From assembly GCF_016864015.1 (NCBI RefSeq), contig NZ_CP045067.1, positions 407,001 to 471,000 on the forward strand: a DNA stretch of 64,000 bases, given 5' to 3'. The DNA comes from Lacinutrix sp. WUR7. Lineage in GTDB: Bacteria > Bacteroidota > Bacteroidia > Flavobacteriales > Flavobacteriaceae. The position numbers and the translations under genes were made by a program. Shown one piece after another: positions 39,742 to 48,295 of this stretch. The notes beneath the pieces were generated by a model. The model searched no databases and was not told the DNA's origin. It saw only the letters and a list, made by a program, of their open reading frames with translations. Each line of letters begins with the position of its first letter. The first letter of the stretch is position 1.

Positions 39742-40650
39742 CTAAAACTTAATATTTAATATTTTAGTTTGAAGCTTTTCGTTTTCGTAATATTCTAAAA
39801 TCCAAGTCGCATCTAATTTATAGATAATAGCATTTTTACCTTCTACAATAAAAACATTAGACATTCCTGTTTCTTTAATTTTGTATACTACTTTAGGAGT
39901 ATTATCTACTAACTGAAAACCATTCACTACTTTTTGTGCATATAAAATATGTAAACTATTTGTTTCTGTTTTCACAATAACGGGTTCTTTTACGGCAACC
40001 TTTTGAACCACTTCTTCTTGAACCACTTCCTTTATTTCTAACTCCTTTTTAACTTGGTTTGCAGTAACTATTTCTTTTTCTTCTATTACTTGAGCGACTT
40101 CTACTTCTGCAACTTTTTCCTCTTTTAAGGTTTTAATTTCTTCTTTTAGTTTTTCAATCTCCGCTTTACTTTCTTTTTCTGGTGTTTTTCCAAAGGCCAA
40201 AATAGATGGACTCTCTTTGTATTTATAGGTAAAGCTGTCAAAAGATTTAAAAGCTTGTCTTAATGCTAAAGTATAAGCTACTTGATAATTTTTATCTTTA
40301 GATTCACCAACAGCAGTAGTAAAAACGATACTATTTTTACAATCTTCTAGTTGCACTCTTAATTTAGAATAAAAAAGTCCAGATGAATTTAGCACATTCG
40401 CTTTTAAAGCTAAACAAGGGTTTAAAATGACTTCGTCTGGCAATGTAGCATCTTCCATTATGGTGATAAAACCATACTTTTCTAGAAGTAATTTTGTTAA
40501 CGTATTTAATCTATATTCATCTGCTTTATCTAAAAAGTCAAAAGTATTTGGTACAATTACATATTTGTAATTATTAATATTTGTTTGTGCATTTGTGAAA
40601 TTACTACTAAACATTATTATGCTTAATAATAGGATGATTTTAGTCTTCAT
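39742..40650 (-). CDS. Secreted protein of unknown function with charged repeat-like linker
   Basis: 302 residues with a clear signal peptide (cleavage near TNAQ). The N-terminal domain (about 22-155) is unrecognised; it contains VPNTFDFLDKADEYRLNTLTK and LRVQLEDCKNSIVFTT. Residues about 170-235 are a Lys/Glu/Val-rich, coiled-coil-prone linker (IEKLKEEIKTLKEEK, then EVAQVIEEKEIV-type segments). The C-terminal 70 residues look like a small beta domain (VYKIKETGMSNVFIVEGKNAII). No family name can be given. It has a -7 box at 40682-40689. Confidence 0.8.
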   Translation of the reverse strand: MKTKIILLLSIIMFSSNFTNAQTNINNYKYVIVPNTFDFLDKADEYRLNTLTKLLLEKYGFITIMEDATLPDEVILNPCLALKANVLNSSGLFYSKLRVQLEDCKNSIVFTTAVGESKDKNYQVAYTLALRQAFKSFDSFTYKYKESPSILAFGKTPEKESKAEIEKLKEEIKTLKEEKVAEVEVAQVIEEKEIVTANQVKKELEIKEVVQEEVVQKVAVKEPVIVKTETNSLHILYAQKVVNGFQLVDNTPKVVYKIKETGMSNVFIVEGKNAIIYKLDATWILEYYENEKLQTKILNIKF

Positions 40651-40681
40651 TATATTTAAATATAAAATTTTAATTTCGTTA

Positions 40682-40689
40682 CAAATATA
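40682..40689 (-). promoter_or_regulatory. Candidate -7 box for the secreted protein gene
   Basis: TATATTTG on the minus strand, 32 nt upstream of the start at 40650. Confidence 0.4.
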
Positions 40690-40756
40690 CAGTTTGCCAA
40701 GTTGTAAAATTCTCTTCGTTTGGTAAACTAAGAATCGGCTTTAAGACACTGTAATT

Positions 40757-41446
40757 TTAAAAATAGTTTTTCAATTCTAATAGGCTATCTACTTTCTTAA
40801 TATTAGCATCTAACGGAAAATCATGATAGTTAAAACAAATAGCATCGATACCAAAGTTTAAAGCGCCAATAATATCTGCTTCATAATTATCGCCAATCAT
40901 GATACTTTGAGGTTTAGTAGTTTTTGCCAAATCTAATGCATGATTAAAAATTATAGGATTTGGTTTTTTTACACCAACCATTTCACTATTAGTAACCGTT
41001 TTAAAGTAATTACTAATGTTTGCATTTTTTAATTTTTCATTTTGCACTTGATGAAAACCATTTGTGATAATATGCAGATTATATTTTGGTTCTAAATATT
41101 CTAGAAGGTCAATAGTACCTTCAAATAAATGGTTAAAACTAGAAAGGTGTGTAATATAATCTTCAGATAACTGAAGAATTAATTCTTTTTCTACGGAAAT
41201 ATTTACCGCTTGAAAAGTATCATTAAGCCTAGCAAAGCGCAAAGATTCTTTATCAATCTTTTCTTCTCTATAGAGTTTCCAGTAGTTTAAATTTATTGGT
41301 TCATAATGTTTTAAGAATTCAGAAACATCTATATCTACTTTATTTATTTTGAAGATTTTCTCGAAAGTTAAACCCGAGTTTTTATCAAAATCCCAAAGTG
41401 TGTGATCTAAATCAAAAAAAATATCTGTTATGTTTTTATACATCAT
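40757..41446 (-). CDS. yjjG: YjjG-family HAD nucleotidase
   Basis: 229-residue haloacid-dehalogenase hydrolase. Motif I FFDLDHTLWDF carries the nucleophile and acid/base aspartates, motif II is HIITNGF, and motif III/IV are KKPNPIIF and IMIGDNYEADIIGA. The cap is helical (about 20-85). The E. coli homologue is a house-cleaning phosphatase for non-canonical pyrimidine nucleotides. It overlaps the upstream deacetylase-like gene by 11 bp, implying co-translation. Confidence 0.9.
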   Translation of the reverse strand: MMYKNITDIFFDLDHTLWDFDKNSGLTFEKIFKINKVDIDVSEFLKHYEPINLNYWKLYREEKIDKESLRFARLNDTFQAVNISVEKELILQLSEDYITHLSSFNHLFEGTIDLLEYLEPKYNLHIITNGFHQVQNEKLKNANISNYFKTVTNSEMVGVKKPNPIIFNHALDLAKTTKPQSIMIGDNYEADIIGALNFGIDAICFNYHDFPLDANIKKVDSLLELKNYF

Positions 41447-42737
41447 TTGGCGATTCTATAATAATATTAAAAAGTTCTTTGAAGCCTTTCCATCTTTCTA
41501 TATCACTAAACGTATAATTATGAAAAACAGGAATAAAATGCCCATTCACTTTCTTTACTTCTCTCATAATTTCATTTAAAACCTTCTTTTTATCTAAAAG
41601 CGAATTGGTTTTAAGCAACGCATAATCTAAAAGCGTATACGAATGTATTTTTAAGGGGGTTTGCACTTCATAATCTAAATCGTAAAAGAAAAAAGGCGTA
41701 CATGTTCCTGCTCTAAAACCTATATGATTTACAAAGCCCATGGTATAATCATTTGGTACTTCTAACTCTACTAAATTTCTATACGATTCCGGAAGGTTTA
41801 GTTTAGAAAACGAATTTCGAGAAGCTAATAACGAAGTATTAATTATCGCTTCCATTTTTTCCTTTTCCTTTTTTAAGGTTTGAAAATTAGATACTGCAAA
41901 ATAGGATGCCTTTAATCCTACAATACTATAATCTGCAACTTGCTTTATTAACGACACAAATTGTGCTTTGTTTACATTTATATTTTTATCGTATGTAGAA
42001 TAATCTCCAATTAAAAAGAAAAAAATAAATTTAAAATCAGATTGTTTCTGTTTGTTTAAAAGGTACTTAAATGTATCAAATGGATCTCTTTGTAATCCAA
42101 ATAAAACCGAAAATCGAGTATACAGTCTTTTAAACTTAAAGGTCACTAAATCATTAATTGTTCCGCCAAAACTTCGCATTAAACCTTTTTGCTTAAAACT
42201 ATATGCTTCAGGAACATCTATTATTGGCTTTACTTGATATTGTTTTGTTGTAAATGAATAATCTGGATAGTTTTCTTGTAATGCATCCTTAAACTTGTAG
42301 GCCCAAATATCTACAATGGGTTGCTGTAAAAAATTATTTTTAAAGGCGATACTTTCTTCTGCTGTAAAGCGACCATATTCATCTTTTACATGTGGTAAAT
42401 ATTCTTCATATCTAGAAAGCAGATAAAAGGATGCCGCAAAAACATCATAAGGCAAAACGCTTATTTCTCCTGCAGGAAAAAAGCCTTTTGTGTTTCCCCA
42501 ATCTTGCACATGAATATCCACATCATTTAAACCTTGCTCAAACAACAACTCATTACTGCGTATAAATACCTCGTGACTTAATGGTTGTTTGGTATAGGAT
42601 ATTTTTAAACTATCATGTGCAATAAAATCTTCAATAGTAGTTGTAAAGGTTACAGGAAGTCCTAAAATTCGGGTACAAATATGCTTAAAAACATACTTTA
42701 TTCTTGGTGTAATTTTATGTGTATATACTAATAGCAT
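41436..42737 (-). CDS. Polysaccharide deacetylase-like protein (DUF7033 type)
   Basis: 433 residues from the ATG at 42737 (MLLVYTHKITPRIKYVFKHI). The frame extends to 42776 but without a good start, and the promoter box lies there. The N-terminal half (about 1-190) resembles the domain placed before deacetylase-like folds in Flavobacteriaceae (LSHEVFIRSNELLFEQGLNDVDIHVQDW). The C-terminal half has degenerate NodB-fold landmarks (GLKASYFAVSNFQTLKKE, HIGFRAGTCTPFFFYDLDYEV, FIPVFHNYTFSD). A clear metal triad is not visible, so catalysis is uncertain. A role in polysaccharide or envelope modification is inferred. Confidence 0.72.
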   Translation of the reverse strand: MLLVYTHKITPRIKYVFKHICTRILGLPVTFTTTIEDFIAHDSLKISYTKQPLSHEVFIRSNELLFEQGLNDVDIHVQDWGNTKGFFPAGEISVLPYDVFAASFYLLSRYEEYLPHVKDEYGRFTAEESIAFKNNFLQQPIVDIWAYKFKDALQENYPDYSFTTKQYQVKPIIDVPEAYSFKQKGLMRSFGGTINDLVTFKFKRLYTRFSVLFGLQRDPFDTFKYLLNKQKQSDFKFIFFFLIGDYSTYDKNINVNKAQFVSLIKQVADYSIVGLKASYFAVSNFQTLKKEKEKMEAIINTSLLASRNSFSKLNLPESYRNLVELEVPNDYTMGFVNHIGFRAGTCTPFFFYDLDYEVQTPLKIHSYTLLDYALLKTNSLLDKKKVLNEIMREVKKVNGHFIPVFHNYTFSDIERWKGFKELFNIIIESPNDV

Positions 42738-42773
42738 GTTTTTAGTCGCGGTATTCAGTTTGCCGTCTTCAGC

Positions 42774-42781
42774 CAAAAATA
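42774..42781 (-). promoter_or_regulatory. Candidate -7 box for the deacetylase-yjjG pair
   Basis: TATTTTTG on the minus strand, 36 nt upstream of the ATG at 42737. It lies over the upstream in-frame extension and so supports the shorter protein. Confidence 0.4.
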
Positions 42782-42835
42782 ATCAATTTCCATTTTTAAA
42801 ATCTAAATTTTTTGGATTTTAGTTTTTTAGAACGT

Positions 42836-43534
42836 TCACAATAGGGATTCATCAGCAAAGCTAAAGTATGCTTTTTCGGTTATAATAAGATGGTCTAGCA
42901 CTTTAATATCTAAACTTTCTGCAGCTATTTTTAGTTTCTTGGTGAGTTGTTTATCGGCTTCGCTAGGTTTTAAAGTTCCTGAAGGATGATTATGTGCCAA
43001 GATAATTCCTGTTGCTCCAACTTCTAAAGCTGTTTTTAATGCTAAGCGCACATCGACTAAAGTACCTGTTATACCCCCTTTACTTAATTGGTTTTTCTGA
43101 ATCACTTTATTGGAGTTATTTAAATAAACGATCCAAAATTCTTCATGAGGTAATTCGCCAATTATAGGTTGCATAAACTCGAAAACCGAAACACTAGATG
43201 TGATTTTATTTTTCTCTAAAGCCTCTCCTCCTCTACGTCTTCTTCCTAATTCTAAAGCCGCAGTGATACTTATTGCTTTGGCTTCTCCTATTCCTTTAAA
43301 CGCCATAAGTTGTTTTATTGAGAGTTTCCCCAGTGCACTTAAATTATTATCTACACTTGCCAAAATACGTTTACAAAGAGCTACAGCACTTTCTTGTCGG
43401 TTTCCTGATCCTATTAAAATAGCTACCAATTCTGCATCGCTTAAAACTGCTTTGCCTTTATCGCGAAGTTTTTCACGTGGCTGATCGTCTTGACTCCAGT
43501 TTTTTATAGAAAAGGATTCTGGTTTACTAGACAT
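42836..43534 (-). CDS. radC: RadC-family JAB/MPN-domain protein
   Basis: 232 residues. A helix-hairpin-helix-like N-terminal part (about 1-100; [29 protein letters not shown]) is followed by an MPN+ metalloprotease-like domain with HNHPSGTLKPSEAD, the JAMM ligand motif. It is traditionally called a DNA repair protein, but the E. coli gene's repair role has been disputed and the true activity is unknown. It lies alone between two convergent/divergent neighbours. Confidence 0.93.
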   Translation of the reverse strand: MSSKPESFSIKNWSQDDQPREKLRDKGKAVLSDAELVAILIGSGNRQESAVALCKRILASVDNNLSALGKLSIKQLMAFKGIGEAKAISITAALELGRRRRGGEALEKNKITSSVSVFEFMQPIIGELPHEEFWIVYLNNSNKVIQKNQLSKGGITGTLVDVRLALKTALEVGATGIILAHNHPSGTLKPSEADKQLTKKLKIAAESLDIKVLDHLIITEKAYFSFADESLL

Positions 43535-43629
43535 ATTGCTTGTTAATTACTATTTTTATAGAGAATAAATATAGAGAATATTTTCGATAAACAAAAGATA
43601 CCGATTTCTAATCCTTAATTTCCACACTC

Positions 43630-44229
43630 TTGAAATATCCACCAAAACACCATCAAGATCCTGATACCCTTCATATGTTGGAGGTTATTAAAACCTATCC
43701 GCTTGCGACTGTAATTTCTGTGGAAGAAAACCAACCATACATTACACACTTGCCTTTAATTTATAGAGAGTCGGATGGTAAACTGATTGGTCATATTGAT
43801 ATATATAATCCGCAAACCAAATTAATGCAAGGCAATAAAGAACTTACCATACTATTTTCTGGACCGCAATGTTATATATCTCCTTCGGTGTATACCTCCA
43901 CGCAATTGCCTACTTGGAATTACATAAAAGTGCACCTAAAAGGAACCGTAAAAGCCATTGACAATAAAGATGCTTTAATAGAATCTTTAGTTAAAATGAC
44001 CGAATTTATGGAAACGCCAGAACATAAGTATGTGCTGGAAGCAGATAACCCAAGAATGGAAGGTGCTTTAGATTATATTAAAATGTTTGAAATTACTATC
44101 GATTCTTGGGAAGGTAAATTTAAACTCTCACAAGACAAAAAGGCTAAAGATACTGCTAACGCTAAAGCGGAATTGATTCGCGCTAGTCAGCAATCTATTA
44201 AGTCTTTTTTAGATCGTGTTTTTAGTTAA
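43630..44229 (+). CDS. PaiB-like FMN-binding protein
   Basis: 199 residues opening with TTG at 43630. The start is kept because the family N-terminus (M-YPPKHHQ) begins exactly there and no ATG lies nearby upstream. It has an FMN-binding split-barrel fold with TYPLATVISVEENQPYITHLPLIY, GHIDIYNPQ and STQLPTWNYIKVHLKGTVK. Bacillus PaiB is described as a negative regulator of sporulation and protease genes, but many relatives may be flavin- or heme-linked enzymes. The function here is open. It is convergent with and overlaps the next gene by 8 bp. Confidence 0.87.
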   Translation: MKYPPKHHQDPDTLHMLEVIKTYPLATVISVEENQPYITHLPLIYRESDGKLIGHIDIYNPQTKLMQGNKELTILFSGPQCYISPSVYTSTQLPTWNYIKVHLKGTVKAIDNKDALIESLVKMTEFMETPEHKYVLEADNPRMEGALDYIKMFEITIDSWEGKFKLSQDKKAKDTANAKAELIRASQQSIKSFLDRVFS

Positions 44230-44869
44230 CAATACTATATGACTCTAACCGTCTTTCTAGAAAATGTTGTTCCGTAGAGATAAAAGTCGTAGTATTTAAA
44301 ACCAACCCGATACCCTCTGCATAGTAATAATGAGAAATACCAGGATATGGATTACCATCTCCGTCTCTTGCATATAATTCCATATCTAAGGTCTCAAATG
44401 TTCCAGCGTTTGTAGTTAGAACATGCGTATCTTCTGCTAATCGTAAATACTGAAGAATAGGACCACTCAAGTTACCTATTAATACTTCGTCATGATTCTC
44501 TCTAAGAAAAATAATGGTATTACTATCATCTACTAAACTTTCAGAATCTTCTCTAAAATATCTAAAGGATTCTCCGTTTAATGGATAATTAAGGGAATTA
44601 ACATCGTTACCTGTTACAAAATATCTAAACTTAAAATAGGTTTCACCTTCTATTTCTTCTGTGGAAACAATAGAAACATTCTCAACAATAGTACTCGCTA
44701 CAAAACTATCACTAGAGGTGTCTAAATCGTAATATCGATATTCCCATGAATTTCCAACAGTTAAAGCATAAAAATTATCTTCTGCTTCTGATGAATTATT
44801 ATCATCATCATCAGAATTACAAGAAAAGAAAAGGGCAAAAAAGCATACAGTAAAAAGAATACGTTTCAT
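44222..44869 (-). CDS. Putative surface lipoprotein
   Basis: 215 residues. The lipobox ends FFSC (Cys17), followed by NSDDDDNNSSE, an acidic run typical of flavobacterial surface-lipoprotein export. The mature domain (NFYALTVGNSWEYRYYDLDTSSD ...) resembles many uncharacterised Bacteroidota lipoproteins with a GNSWEY motif. No enzyme motif is visible. It overlaps the paiB-like stop by 8 bp. Confidence 0.82.
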   Translation of the reverse strand: MKRILFTVCFFALFFSCNSDDDDNNSSEAEDNFYALTVGNSWEYRYYDLDTSSDSFVASTIVENVSIVSTEEIEGETYFKFRYFVTGNDVNSLNYPLNGESFRYFREDSESLVDDSNTIIFLRENHDEVLIGNLSGPILQYLRLAEDTHVLTTNAGTFETLDMELYARDGDGNPYPGISHYYYAEGIGLVLNTTTFISTEQHFLERRLESYSIVN

Positions 44870-45161
44870 ATTTAATTGGTTTGGTTAATAAATTAAAAAT
44901 GTAATTGTGCTTTATAAAATACTGTTTTGGTTCGTTTTAGATTAACGTGTAATTACTTACTTTATTTTATTAGTATGAATAATTTTCAAATTAGATGTTG
45001 TATCTAGTTCCCCATGACAAACCTATTACATAAATCTTTTCACTGCATCAAAATCTAATCTTTAGTCATTATGTACTGGATAAGCAAAATACTGAAGCGT
45101 AAGAATTTACGCTAGGTGATAAAAATAAATTATTATCTTTATTTCTTGAAAAGCTATTATC
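44870..45161. other. Divergent intergenic region before the MORN gene
   Basis: 292 bp without a gene. It holds a perfect 7-bp hairpin AGCGTAA-GAAT-TTACGCT (45096-45113) and a near-match -7 box TATCTTTA (45134-45141), 20 nt before the MORN-protein ATG. Nothing else was recognised. Confidence 0.45.
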
Positions 45162-46604
45162 ATGAAACATATTACCGCTATTATCTTATTATTTTTTATT
45201 TCTTTTCCATTTGCAAATGCCCAACATGTAGACTTTGTAAACGCACCTATGAATCAAGTGGGGTTTAAATGGCACAAAAAACATTTTGGATTAAAAGGGC
45301 CTGTATCTAAATATAAAAGACTTCATTTTAATGAAGATGGTTATCTTATTAAAGATTATTTCGACTATTTTTATGATAAAGAAGATAGACTAATAAGTAG
45401 TAAAAGTGGTGATACATTTACAGTAAATCCTAAAGGTTTTTTAATTACACTAAGCCAAGAAGGAGGCGACATCCATTATATCTTTAATGATAAAGGTTTA
45501 TTAATCTCACGACCTGGTTATTTAGGTTATACACATAATTTTACTTATGACTATAAAAATCGTGTCATTAAAGTAGAACAGCTTGAAAATGGCATCTCAA
45601 CAGAAGAGCGTCTATACGCCTATTCAAAATCTGGAGACACCTTAATTATTGAAGAAACAATTAATAGAGTGTCAGATCCTCTAGACATAACCTATTATTA
45701 TGTAGATGGTAATTTAACAAAACGCACATCTAAAGAAAGAAAAGATTTAAATTCTGTATTTATTAATGAATTGGACTCCTTTGGAAACCTTGTGTCTTAT
45801 GAAGAGTTTACTAATGGCGTAAGTGAAGACAGTCGCCATTTTGATATTTCCTATTTTCTAGATCAAGATGAAGATATAGGTTTTGCCATTATGGAAAGTA
45901 TGCGTAAAGACCCTAATGTAAACGCAAAAAAAGGATATTGTGTAAGTGGGGATTGTAATAATGGATGGGGAAAGTTAAAAACTGATAAAGTTTTATTAAT
46001 AGGCAAATTTGAAAACGGAAAACTTAATGGAATAGGTAGAAAAGAATATAGTAATGGAAACGTACTGCAAGGAGAATTTAGTAATAACCATATCAATAAA
46101 TTTGGCTTATTTCGTAATGAGAGAACTAACAGTTTATTTTTAGGAAACTATATCAATGGGTTCAAAAGCGGATTGGGTTTTGCAATAGATGAATCCTATA
46201 AATTTGCTAGAGTTGGTAAATACAGTAAGGACGTTTTACATGAAGATCTTTTATTAGCAAATACCACTGTGAAAAACACAGAGAACGGAATTTGCCAATA
46301 TGACTGTACAGATGGCTTTGGTTTATACGCCTATAACAATGGTGATTCTTATAGTGGCTATTTTAAAAACGGTGCATATAATGGTCCTGGTGCGTTAAAG
46401 ATTAACAACAATGTAACATTTGGCAATTTTACAGATGGAAAACTTAATGGTTATGGTATTTTTCATGGCGCCGACAATACTACCTCCTATAAAGGGATTT
46501 ATATAGATGGAGAAACTAATGGTTATGGAGAATATATATCTTCCAAAAACGTAAAAACACGTGGTATATTTGGCCCAGGATTTAAACTATTAAAAGCCTT
46601 TTAA
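45162..46604 (+). CDS. Secreted MORN-repeat protein
   Basis: 480 residues with a signal peptide (cleavage near ANAQH). The N-terminal half (about 40-260) has YD-like beta-hairpin segments (YDKEDRLISSKSGDTF, YDYKNRVIKVEQLENG). The C-terminal half carries MORN repeats: GWGKLKTDKVLLIGKFENGKL-type, GNVLQGEFSNN, GDSYSGYFKNGAYNGPG, and TSYKGIYIDGETNGYGEY. Two short Cys-containing segments (GYCVSGDCNNGWG and GICQYDCTDGFG) precede MORN blocks and suggest an internal duplication. MORN repeats mediate protein or lipid contact; the role is unknown. It is monocistronic. Confidence 0.82.
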   Translation: MKHITAIILLFFISFPFANAQHVDFVNAPMNQVGFKWHKKHFGLKGPVSKYKRLHFNEDGYLIKDYFDYFYDKEDRLISSKSGDTFTVNPKGFLITLSQEGGDIHYIFNDKGLLISRPGYLGYTHNFTYDYKNRVIKVEQLENGISTEERLYAYSKSGDTLIIEETINRVSDPLDITYYYVDGNLTKRTSKERKDLNSVFINELDSFGNLVSYEEFTNGVSEDSRHFDISYFLDQDEDIGFAIMESMRKDPNVNAKKGYCVSGDCNNGWGKLKTDKVLLIGKFENGKLNGIGRKEYSNGNVLQGEFSNNHINKFGLFRNERTNSLFLGNYINGFKSGLGFAIDESYKFARVGKYSKDVLHEDLLLANTTVKNTENGICQYDCTDGFGLYAYNNGDSYSGYFKNGAYNGPGALKINNNVTFGNFTDGKLNGYGIFHGADNTTSYKGIYIDGETNGYGEYISSKNVKTRGIFGPGFKLLKAF

Positions 46605-46611
46605 GGGTTTA

Positions 46612-46648
46612 GATTGGTTATTTTTTCTAATATAAAAATTAACCAATC
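46612..46648. terminator. Possible bidirectional terminator between MORN gene and mpl
   Basis: GATTGGTTA plus T-run pairs with A-run plus TAACCAATC (stem of 9 bp extended by A-T pairs), between two convergent genes. It overlaps the mpl stop codon. There is no separate T-tract outside the stem on the plus strand, so this is moderate. Confidence 0.45.
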
Positions 46649-47994
46649 AAATCTTTCACAGCATCAAAATCTAAACCTCCATAATTACCAGAACTCATTA
46701 ATAACAAAGCTTTGTTCTCCATATTTTGTTTGAAAAGAAAGTCTTTAAACTCCTCTGGATTGGTATAAATAATTAAATCGTCTCGCTGAAAAGCATTGGC
46801 TATTTGTTCATGCGACACTTCTTCTAGCTTTTTAATTTCTACTGCATGCGGACTGTAAAATACTACAGCAACATCTGCTGCGTCTAAAGCGCCTTTATAT
46901 TCTTTTAAAAATTCGGCATTTAAACTAGAATAGGTATGCAACTCTAAACATGCAACCAAGGTTCTATTTTCATATTGTTCTTTTACCGCATTCGTGGTTG
47001 CTTCTACCTTAGATGGGGAATGCGCAAAATCTTTGTAAGCTACAGCGTTTTTACTTTCGGCAATTTTTTCTAATCGTTTACTTGCTCCTGAAAAAGTAGC
47101 AATGGCCTCGTAAAAATCATCCTCATCAATTCCCATGTGTTGACAAATCCACTTTGCTCCTGCAAGATTGTTAAGGTTATGTTTTCCAAAAACTTCTATT
47201 GGTAATGGTCCTTCCGGAGTTTCTAAAAGTGTTTGTCCGTTTTCAACCGTATAATCCGGAGTTTGGTAAGGCAGTTTTCTAATGGTATTCTGACTAGCCT
47301 CAACAACGCGTTTTACTTCCGCATCTTCTTCGTTATAGGTGATGCTTCCTCCTTTTACAATACTATCTACAAAGATGTCGAATTGCTCCACATAGTTTTC
47401 ATAGGTAGGAAACACATTAATATGATCCCAAGCTATTCCGCTTAACAAAGCTATATTTGGTTTGTATAAATGAAATTTTGGTCTTCTATCTATTGGTGAA
47501 CTTAAATATTCGTCACCTTCTAAAACAATAAAATCATTTTCTTCGGTAAGTTTTACCATCACATCAAAACCTTCTAATTGCGCACCAACCATATAATCGA
47601 CATCACGATCGTGATAATGCATCACGTGTAAAATCATAGAAGTAATGGTTGTTTTACCATGACTTCCACCAATAACAACTCTGGTTTTGTGTTTCGATTG
47701 CTCGTACAAAAACTCGGGATAGCTATAGATTTTTAAGCCTAATTCCTGTGCTTTTAACAATTCTGGATTGTCTTCTTTAGCATGCATACCAAGAACAATT
47801 GCATCTAAATCTGTCGTTATTTTTTCTGGAAACCAACCAAAGTTTTCTGGTAGTAATCCCTTTGCTGCTAACCTAGATTTTGAAGGCTCGAAAATAGTAT
47901 CATCGCTTCCTGTTACTTGATATCCTTTGTTATGTAATGCTAGTGCTAGATTGTGCATTGCAGATCCGCCAATAGCTATAAAATGTACGTTCAT
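46639..47994 (-). CDS. mpl: Murein peptide ligase (Mpl-type)
   Basis: 451 residues from the ATG at 47994 (MNVHFIAIGGSAMHNLAL). The frame extends to 48036, but the -7 box at 48016-48023 lies inside that extension. It is a Mur-ligase: N-terminal UDP-binding Rossmann domain, central ATPase with P-loop GGSHGKTTITS and VLEGDEYLSSPIDRRPKF, C-terminal domain with KDFAHSPSKVEATTNAV. Mpl attaches recycled L-Ala-gamma-D-Glu-meso-DAP tripeptide to UDP-MurNAc in peptidoglycan recycling. The opening IAIGGSAM and the DEYLSSPIDRRPKF segment favour Mpl over MurC; MurC remains the alternative. Confidence 0.88.
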   Translation of the reverse strand: MNVHFIAIGGSAMHNLALALHNKGYQVTGSDDTIFEPSKSRLAAKGLLPENFGWFPEKITTDLDAIVLGMHAKEDNPELLKAQELGLKIYSYPEFLYEQSKHKTRVVIGGSHGKTTITSMILHVMHYHDRDVDYMVGAQLEGFDVMVKLTEENDFIVLEGDEYLSSPIDRRPKFHLYKPNIALLSGIAWDHINVFPTYENYVEQFDIFVDSIVKGGSITYNEEDAEVKRVVEASQNTIRKLPYQTPDYTVENGQTLLETPEGPLPIEVFGKHNLNNLAGAKWICQHMGIDEDDFYEAIATFSGASKRLEKIAESKNAVAYKDFAHSPSKVEATTNAVKEQYENRTLVACLELHTYSSLNAEFLKEYKGALDAADVAVVFYSPHAVEIKKLEEVSHEQIANAFQRDDLIIYTNPEEFKDFLFKQNMENKALLLMSSGNYGGLDFDAVKDLIG

Positions 47995-48015
47995 AAACTT
48001 GTTTTGAAGAAGTAC

Positions 48016-48023
48016 CAAAGATA
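48016..48023 (-). promoter_or_regulatory. -7 box of mpl
   Basis: TATCTTTG on the minus strand, 22 nt before the mpl ATG, with a TTCG near-match to the -33 box 20 bp further upstream (48044-48047). Confidence 0.5.
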
Positions 48024-48030
48024 CTTTTTT

Positions 48031-48103
48031 TGCCACGAATACACGAATGTTTTTTTATGGATTATTTTGTAGAGTCCAACTAAGTTTTTACAGAGATTCG
48101 TGG
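48031..48103. repeat. CACGAAT inverted repeat upstream of mpl
   Basis: GCCACGAATACACGAAT (about 48032-48048) contains two direct CACGAAT units. A partly inverted copy GATTCGTGG (about 48095-48103) can pair with the first to form a long hairpin. Similar GCCACGAATnACACGAAT sequences are, to my knowledge, common intergenic repeats in Flavobacteriaceae. Confidence 0.5.
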
Positions 48104-48238
48104 AAAAACTGTAGGATAAAGGATAACATCTTAAATCAAAAAACCATCTAATTTTAGGAGTAACCAATTCAAACTATTTTTATATAACAATTTTACAAAT
48201 TAGCCGAATATATCAAATGAAACTATAATCTTTCTGTA

Positions 48239-48258
48239 TGTGTGTGTGTGTGTGTGTG
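48239..48258. repeat. (TG)10 microsatellite
   Basis: Ten perfect TG units in the spacer between mpl and the TPR-protein gene, 38 bp beyond the 3' end of the latter. Length variation by slippage is possible. It lies outside both coding regions. Confidence 0.9.
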
Positions 48259-48295
48259 GGCAAACGTAGAGAATCTATGCGTAGCAACTTAGGCA

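Noticed and set aside
48239-48258. CRISPR-like repeat array
   Set aside because: It is a simple TG dinucleotide tract, without spacers or cas genes.
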